This document shows, in pieces, positions 15,388 to 19,462 of a stretch of DNA of 19,462 nt. Made by a program: the position numbers and the translations under genes. The stretch's first letter is position 1. Every line of letters starts with the position of its first letter. Under the pieces are notes generated by a model, which searched no databases, was not told the DNA's origin, and saw only the letters and a list, made by a program, of their open reading frames with translations. This DNA comes from Oscillospiraceae bacterium (lineage in GTDB: Bacteria > Bacillota_A > Clostridia > Oscillospirales > Ruminococcaceae): NCBI GenBank assembly GCA_017829075.1, contig JAGAJA010000070.1:1-19462 (forward strand). Direction: 5' to 3'.

Positions 15388-15416
15388 AGTATATCACATT
15401 TTTAACGAAAAATCAA
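15388..15416 (-). promoter_or_regulatory. Promoter of the first DUF4143 gene
   Basis: On the minus strand TTGATT (15411-15416) and TATACT (15388-15393) are separated by 17 bp, about 24 bp upstream of the chosen start. Confidence 0.75.
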
Positions 15417-15429
15417 TAGCAAAACAGGT

Positions 15430-15455
15430 ATAGTTTTCGACACGGCGAAAACTAT
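15430..15455. repeat. 10-bp inverted repeat upstream of the DUF4143 promoter
   Basis: ATAGTTTTCG (15430-15439) and CGAAAACTAT (15446-15455) are perfect inverted arms with a 6-bp centre. They lie 14 bp upstream of the -35 box and could be an operator or a small hairpin. Confidence 0.5.
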
Positions 15456-15546
15456 GCTCAAAGAAACCTATTATCTGAAATGTAATTCGTTCTGTCACAA
15501 AAATCACAGTTGTAATACAACGGGGCGGTCACGGGGAGGGGGGGTC

Positions 15547-15640
15547 TCCAAGGGGGAGGGCGAACGAACGATGCGAAGCATCGCGAGTTCTTAGCCCTCC
15601 CCCTTGGAAAATATTAAAAGGGCTCCGCCCTTTTAATATT
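15547..15640. repeat. Tandem large palindromes
   Basis: The first has perfect 15-bp arms (15547-15561 and 15594-15608), G-rich then C-rich, with an inner hairpin CGATGC-GAA-GCATCG (15569-15583). The second has perfect 14-bp arms, AATATTAAAAGGGC (15610-15623) and GCCCTTTTAATATT (15627-15640), with a TCC loop. No gene is present between 15456 and 15728. It looks like a dispersed intergenic repeat, and could also block transcription in both directions. Confidence 0.65.
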
Positions 15641-15728
15641 ATGTTAGTATTTTAATTATTGATTACAATATTTAGCCGCTGTTTATGAGTTGTTTTTACG
15701 ACACATCATTTTATATCACACATACTTA

Positions 15729-15757
15729 TTGACTATATTCCAGAATAGCAGTATAAT
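15729..15757 (+). promoter_or_regulatory. Promoter of the small ORF/acetyltransferase operon
   Basis: TTGACT (15729-15734) and TATAAT (15752-15757) are separated by 17 bp, with ACGGAGGTGG and the start codon at 15778 shortly after. Confidence 0.8.
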
Positions 15758-15777
15758 AATGATACGGAGGTGGTGTA

Positions 15778-15945
15778 ATGTCAATAAGCAGATTGTCCGA
15801 GGTCTTGCAAATCAACTACGATGTGCCCAAAGGCATACACGAACTGTATTCACTTCTTGAAAAGGGCTTGCAGGACGACAAGAACGGAGATGTTGTATCA
15901 TTCCGCGAGGAACTTGACAGCATAAGAAGCGAGATTAACGACTGA
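15778..15945 (+). CDS. 55-aa protein, antitoxin-like tail
   Basis: A short gene with a strong promoter, a GGAGGTGG ribosome binding site and a clean 55-codon frame beginning MSISRLSEVLQINYDVPKG. The second half, LLEKGLQDDKNGDVVSF followed by an acidic helix with EELDSIRSEI, resembles the C-terminal part of RelB/ParD-type antitoxins, which end in a short helix that covers the toxin. No toxin gene is next to it; the acetyltransferase begins 21 nt downstream in the same transcript. It may be an orphan antitoxin or a small regulator. The gene itself is well supported, the family only weakly. Confidence 0.7.
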   Translation: MSISRLSEVLQINYDVPKGIHELYSLLEKGLQDDKNGDVVSFREELDSIRSEIND

Positions 15946-15966
15946 TGTATAAAGGAGACAAAAAGT

Positions 15967-16578
15967 ATGACTGAAAAAGAAAAAATGATAGCGGGAAAAA
16001 TCTATGACCCGTCCGACAAAGAACTTGTTACGCTCAGAGCAAAAGCACATAGGCTTTGCAAGGAGTACAATGAGCTTCTTGAAACAGATGAAAAGCGCAC
16101 AGAGATTATAAAGGAACTTGGGATATCAGGTGATTCTTGCTATTTTCAAGGACCTGTTCAATTCGATTATGGTTGCTTCACATCGGTAGGAAAGAATTTC
16201 TATGCAAATTTCAATTTCACATGTGTTGATTGTTGCCCTGTTACAATTGGTGATAATGTTTTCGTCGGTCCTAATGTTTCGCTTCTCACTCCTATTCATC
16301 CGCTTCGTTGGCAGGACAGAAATCAGTATGTTAAGCAAGACGGAACTCCTACCGATAAAGAATACGCAAAACCCATAACTATTGGCAGCAACTGTTGGAT
16401 TGCAGGTAATGTCACAATATGCGGTGGCGTTACTATCGGCGAGGGTTGCGTTATCGGTGCTGGAAGTGTAGTAACAAGAGATATTCCGCCAAATTCGCTT
16501 GCGGTAGGTGTGCCGTGCCGTGTAGTCCGTGAGATAACAGAAGCAGATTCGTTGGATAATCATCCCGAATTGTCCTGA
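15967..16578 (+). CDS. Sugar O-acetyltransferase (LacA/Maa type)
   Basis: A 203-aa left-handed beta-helix enzyme that transfers an acetyl group from acetyl-CoA to a sugar, of the galactoside/maltose O-acetyltransferase family. The N-terminal MTEKEKMIAGKIYDPSDKEL is the typical Mac domain. Hexapeptide repeats run from about residue 60 to 185 (VTIGDNVFVGPNV, ITIGSNCWIAGNV, VTIGEGCVIGAGSVVTRDIP). His111 in LLTPIHPL matches the catalytic histidine of LacA (His115). The C-terminal VGVPCRVVREI is intact and the length is normal. The start has AAAGGAG 9 nt upstream. It is the second gene of a two-gene operon. Such enzymes are thought to detoxify non-metabolised sugars; the true acceptor is unknown. 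Confidence 0.95.
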   Translation: MTEKEKMIAGKIYDPSDKELVTLRAKAHRLCKEYNELLETDEKRTEIIKELGISGDSCYFQGPVQFDYGCFTSVGKNFYANFNFTCVDCCPVTIGDNVFVGPNVSLLTPIHPLRWQDRNQYVKQDGTPTDKEYAKPITIGSNCWIAGNVTICGGVTIGEGCVIGAGSVVTRDIPPNSLAVGVPCRVVREITEADSLDNHPELS

Positions 16579-16655
16579 AATTGAACATCTCGGAATAGCA
16601 AACCTGGCTGCCGCTTTGGATTCTCCCACCTGACCAAACCTATCAATTTTGAAAA

Positions 16656-16682
16656 CGGCTCAGAGCGTGGAACTCTGAGCCG
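16656..16682. terminator. Bidirectional terminator between convergent genes
   Basis: CGGCTCAGAG (16656-16665) and CTCTGAGCCG (16673-16682) form a perfect 10-bp stem with a 7-nt loop. On the minus strand it is followed by TTTTC. It lies between the convergent acetyltransferase and second DUF4143 genes. Confidence 0.8.
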
Positions 16683-16690
16683 CATTATGT

Positions 16691-18007
16691 TTATTTGGAT
16701 AACGCCAACCGTATAAGCTCCCCGGCTCTGTCAACAAGGAACAACGGGATATTCAGCAAATTCCCGTCCAGAGATAGGTTCATCAGCGAGAATCTCACCA
16801 TAAGCGGAGTCTGCTCTTGATACTGCTGCGAGTATTTCTTCAGGCTGGTCGACTTCACATTTGTCCCCGCTTTGCATTCCACAGGGATTATGTCATTGTC
16901 AAGCTGAACAATGAAATCCACCTCATAGGGAGCTTCCGCCCAGTACCTTGGCGTTGTTTCAAGCTGTCTTGACAGGCTTTGCAGGACGAAATTCTCGGTA
17001 AGCGCACCTTTGAACTCCGTGAACAGCCGATTGTACTCAGCAAAAGCGCTGGTAGCAAGGTGAGAATGCTTACGGAGCAGTCCTACATCTGACATATAGA
17101 TTTTGAAAGCAGTCAGGTCGTCATAAGTCGACAGCGGTAGCCCCGGCTTGCTTATCCGGAACGTTTTGCGCGCCAAATCCGCATTGTAGAGCCAGTTGAG
17201 AGCATTCTCGTATTCTCTTGCCCGTGCGCCGTCCTTTACTGCGCTGTACAGGAATTTCTTGTTTTCACGCGCAAGCTGTGACGGCAGCGAGTCCCATATA
17301 AGCTGAACTTTCGGAACGTCTGTCGGGTCAGCATGCTTGGCAAAATCGTTCTCGTAAGACATCAGAATATCGGACAGCACACGGTCGGCTTCCTTGATAT
17401 CGCCGTCCTCCGTCCAGACAAGAACAGGCTCCGGCATTCCACCAACCACGAAGTACATTTTCAGCTTTTCGACCAACGGATTGAAGAATGCGTCCGGTAT
17501 AGGCGCTATCTCGTTTAATCCCAAAAGGTAATCAGCGAGATTTTCCGCTCCGTCCGCAAGGAGATACTCCATGAAAGTCATCGGACCCATTTCCAGAAAG
17601 TCCACCTTGCCAACAGGGAATCCCTGCGACAGCTTTATTCCCAGAAGCGAGCCCGCGCTTGCCACATAGTATTCCGGAGCGTCCTCGCAGAAATACTTCA
17701 GCGAATTGAGAGCCTCCGGACAAGCCTGTATTTCGTCAAAGATTATCAGCGTGTCCGTAGTTATCTTCTGTCCGCTTGCCATTGCGAGGTTCTGCAATAT
17801 GCGGCGAACATCCTTCGTTGATTGGAAAAACTGTCGGTACTCGGATTCCTTGTCAAAGTTGAAATAAGCGTAACCGTCAGGGAAACTGCGTCCGAACTCC
17901 TGAAGCGCCCATGTCTTGCCAATCTGCCGTGCGCCCTTGACTATCAGCGGCTTTCTTCGCTTTGAGCTTTTCCATTTCTGAAGCTCATCCAGTACGAATC
18001 GTTTCAT
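16691..18007 (-). CDS. AAA ATPase with DUF4143 domain (second)
   Basis: A 438-aa protein of the ATP-binding/DUF4143 group, distinct from the one at 14171. It has Walker A GARQIGKT (25-32) and Walker B LIIFDEIQ with Asp91-Glu92, followed by YVASAGSLLGI. The C terminus keeps a PD-(D/E)XK-like motif: Asp364 in YEVDFIV and Glu377-x-Lys379 in VECKAG, so this copy could retain nuclease-type chemistry, unlike the first. The start at 18007 has GGGGGTGAG about 4 nt upstream and a consensus promoter at 18028-18056. It appears monocistronic. The cellular role of the family is not established. Confidence 0.93.
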   Translation of the reverse strand: MKRFVLDELQKWKSSKRRKPLIVKGARQIGKTWALQEFGRSFPDGYAYFNFDKESEYRQFFQSTKDVRRILQNLAMASGQKITTDTLIIFDEIQACPEALNSLKYFCEDAPEYYVASAGSLLGIKLSQGFPVGKVDFLEMGPMTFMEYLLADGAENLADYLLGLNEIAPIPDAFFNPLVEKLKMYFVVGGMPEPVLVWTEDGDIKEADRVLSDILMSYENDFAKHADPTDVPKVQLIWDSLPSQLARENKKFLYSAVKDGARAREYENALNWLYNADLARKTFRISKPGLPLSTYDDLTAFKIYMSDVGLLRKHSHLATSAFAEYNRLFTEFKGALTENFVLQSLSRQLETTPRYWAEAPYEVDFIVQLDNDIIPVECKAGTNVKSTSLKKYSQQYQEQTPLMVRFSLMNLSLDGNLLNIPLFLVDRAGELIRLALSK

Positions 18008-18027
18008 AAGCTCACCCCCATATTCTC

Positions 18028-18056
18028 ATTATACCCTCTTTTTTCTTTTAAGTCAA
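18028..18056 (-). promoter_or_regulatory. Promoter of the second DUF4143 gene
   Basis: On the minus strand TTGACT (18051-18056) and TATAAT (18028-18033) are separated by 17 bp. Confidence 0.8.
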
Positions 18057-18083
18057 GAAAAATCACGATATTTTATATAATTA

Positions 18084-18121
18084 TGTGATAATTCTCACAC
18101 AATTTATAAAAAATATGTGAG
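18084..18121. promoter_or_regulatory. CRP-like palindrome upstream of the DUF4143 promoter
   Basis: TGTGA (18084-18088) and TCACA (18095-18099) with a 6-bp spacer match the CRP/FNR-family operator consensus. A further TGTGAG at 18116-18121 can also pair with CTCACA (18094-18099). The site is centred about 38 bp upstream of the -35 box of the minus-strand promoter. Confidence 0.4.
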
Positions 18122-18132
18122 TAAAGCGTACA

Positions 18133-18159
18133 GAGGCAAGAGCATTACGCCCTTACCTC
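18133..18159. terminator. Hairpin after the small HTH gene
   Basis: The arms 18133-18143 and 18149-18159 pair over 11 bp on the minus strand with two G-U wobbles and a 5-nt loop, 12 nt after the HTH stop codon. A T run follows only on the plus strand (18161-18166), so direction and strength are uncertain. Confidence 0.45.
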
Positions 18160-18171
18160 ATTTTTTATATA

Positions 18172-18354
18172 TCACCCGCACCGACCGATTACATATTCAA
18201 TCACCGACTTCTTCGGAATAAGCCATACTCTGCCGTCGTGGAGAGCCTTTATATGTCCGCTCCTTAGCAGCTGGTATGCCTTGCTGCGCCCGATACGCAG
18301 CATATCCTGCAATTCCTCTATGGTCACTATGTCTTTGTATTCACTGAACATCAT
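18172..18354 (-). CDS. Small excisionase-family HTH protein
   Basis: A 60-aa protein consisting of one HTH_17-type domain: TIEELQDMLRIGRSKAYQLL forms the helix-turn-helix and IKALHDGRVWLIPKKSVIEYV the wing. Proteins of this kind serve as excisionases or small regulators in mobile elements. The start is one of two adjacent ATGs (18354 or 18351), both after AAGGAG; an earlier in-frame start at 18372 would overlap that site. The gene overlaps the end of the Mrr-like remnant by 14 bp and is probably cotranscribed with it. No integrase is adjacent within the window. Confidence 0.8.
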   Translation of the reverse strand: MMFSEYKDIVTIEELQDMLRIGRSKAYQLLRSGHIKALHDGRVWLIPKKSVIEYVIGRCG

Positions 18355-18913
18355 TGCGCTCCTTTCCGTCAAGTAAATCGCTTATGCGAACACCTTGTTT
18401 TTCCAGCATTGAGTAAATTGCTTCAACAATCTCCGTTCCATTGGAATGTGTCAAGGCTCGGAATGGCTCTGAGAGAAAGAAGCTCTCTATCTCGGTAATT
18501 CTTGCTTTCGCTCCCCAGTCGTTGGGATTATTAACGAGCCTATGAACGCAATCGGAATACTCCTGCATTGGCTTTGTAACCTGAACAAGAATACACGGAG
18601 GAAGCTCGTCTTTATATGCAGTTATATCAATACCGCTGTCGCCACCGTGCTGTGAAATGGTTGTTCTGTAGCCCATAGCATGAAGCAGGTCTGCAACAAA
18701 TTCCTCAAGGTCGTAGCCTTTAAGGTTTTTGCTGAGTTCTTTCAGAATAAAGTCGCGTGTGGATTCAACTATGTCATTATAAGTTGCAGCAACGCTATCG
18801 TCAGAATCGGTATCGACAATTTCTGCCTTAAAGTTATTGTCGAGCGCAGCTAAAAATTCACCGGCATAATTCTTTATTGTAAACAGCGACATTGCTGAGC
18901 CAATCTCATACAA
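18341..18913 (-). pseudogene. Truncated Mrr-like restriction endonuclease
   Basis: The frame encodes the C-terminal part of an Mrr-type endonuclease that cuts foreign or modified DNA. LEEFVADLLHAMGYRT (69-84), the catalytic-type GGDSGIDITAY (90-100) with Asp96, and ILVQVTK (108-114) are visible. The usual Q-x-K is Gln111-Val-Thr113, with Lys one place later, so the active site may be damaged. The only starts are a TTG at 18913 or an ATG at 18892, both without a ribosome binding site. The same frame remains open and family-like upstream to about 19013 (EQPYVQEAGEYVQQRTVKWL), so the 5' half is missing. It is joined there to an amidoligase gene. Translation could only follow by coupling to that frame. 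Confidence 0.7.
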
Positions 18914-19460
18914 AGCGCCCTGAGAAAACGCTGTTCTCGGCAGATGTTTCAGCCACTTGACAGTTCTCTGCTGAACATACTCGCCGGCTTCCTGTACATA
19001 AGGCTGTTCTGTTGACGTGAATGTGCAGTCCGCAGGTTGAGGTTTTATGGCTGCGATAGTACATGTGAATCGCCGATTCCATGAGGTCTGCCCAAGGCAT
19101 TTTCGTTTTGTGATAGCAAAGTGTCATAGGGTGGGTGACAATCTCCATTCCATCGTTCAGGCTTCCATCGGATTTGATGTAGATGTGGTCCGCAAGCCGG
19201 TTGCCGATACCCAGAAGCGTGTCAGCATGGTCGCTGTCCTTGCCGCCCTCATCGATTTCAAGTTCAACGCCGTAATAACGCTTGCTGTCACCAAAGAAGA
19301 TGGGTTCGGGCTTGTAGCTGTACTCATGAATGGAACTCTGGCAGCGTTCCTCATAACAGCGGTCGCAGTAGGGATAATCGTCGTCATCATCGTAGTTGGC
19401 GTAGTCCCGATGAATGATTCGCCCGCAGCATTCGCAGGTGGTGTAGTAATCATCGTAGCA
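18906..19460 (-). pseudogene. Amidoligase-family gene, cut at both ends
   Basis: The frame enters from the right edge of the window. It starts with a Cys-rich zinc-ribbon-like part (CECCGRIIH, then YPYCDRCYEERC) and continues with the amidoligase core: YYGVELEIDEGG, IKSDGSLNDGMEIVTHP and CGLHIHVNRTAL. This family is thought to form amide bonds (glutamine synthetase/ATP-grasp-like COOH-NH2 ligases) and is common in Firmicutes mobile elements. After LHIHVN (about 19013) the sequence changes to a 30-residue tail that is the Mrr gene read out of frame, and stops at 18906. The catalytic C-terminal half is therefore missing. The N terminus lies outside the window. Confidence 0.75.
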
Positions 19461-19462
19461 GC

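Noticed and set aside
15547..15640. Possible CRISPR array
   Set aside because: These are palindromes, not regularly spaced direct repeats with variable spacers; no cas genes are present.
14171..18007. The two DUF4143 ATPases as a tandem duplication
   Set aside because: Their sequences differ widely beyond the shared Walker motifs and fold, and an unrelated operon lies between them.
19157..19453. A 98-codon minus-strand frame rich in Thr and Ala
   Set aside because: It is a shifted frame of the amidoligase gene, whose own frame carries the recognisable motifs.
1..19462. rRNA or tRNA genes
   Set aside because: No cloverleaf with a GGTTCGAATCC-like arm and CCA end, and no rRNA core sequence, was seen on either strand.

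Overview
The window looks like a low-GC Gram-positive gut anaerobe of class Clostridia, probably Ruminococcus or another Oscillospiraceae. This is an inference from AGGAGG-type ribosome binding sites, sigma-A promoters with 17-bp spacers, the pdxS-pdxT operon, and integrase, amidoligase and Mrr-like genes of the kind found in that group. Nothing in the sequence names the species.

Left part (about 1-8790) is core-like chromosome. On the minus strand are a small XRE-type regulator and the pdxS-pdxT operon for pyridoxal 5'-phosphate synthesis. On the plus strand is a four-gene polar amino-acid ABC importer (two permeases, ATPase, lipoprotein receptor). It is followed by two copies of one terminator hairpin that bracket a 106-bp palindromic element. 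Next come an AGCS sodium/amino-acid symporter and a Cys-Ntn (C45/choloylglycine-type) amide hydrolase.

Middle part (about 8900-14150) is a mobile-element segment. A merR-family gene on the plus strand breaks off after about 68 residues and runs into the 5' end of a minus-strand gene that is itself cut. Beyond are a hairpin-rich stretch, a tyrosine integrase with an XRE-like helix-turn-helix inserted in its core-binding domain, an excisionase-type gene and a possible 61-aa ORF. Facing away from these is an AT-rich 887-aa STAND (NB-ARC-like) NTPase gene whose -10 box sits between the arms of an 11-bp inverted repeat. This integrase/excisionase plus STAND pair is the best candidate here for an undescribed defence or signalling system. 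No effector domain can be named.

Right part (about 14170-19462) is accessory DNA. It holds two DUF4143-type AAA ATPases, a 55-aa antitoxin-like ORF followed by a maltose/galactoside-type O-acetyltransferase, a cluster of large palindromes, and a small excisionase-like HTH gene. At the edge is a chimeric remnant in which an amidoligase gene is joined out of frame to the 3' part of an Mrr-like endonuclease gene. The broken genes and intergenic palindromes show repeated gain and decay of mobile DNA.
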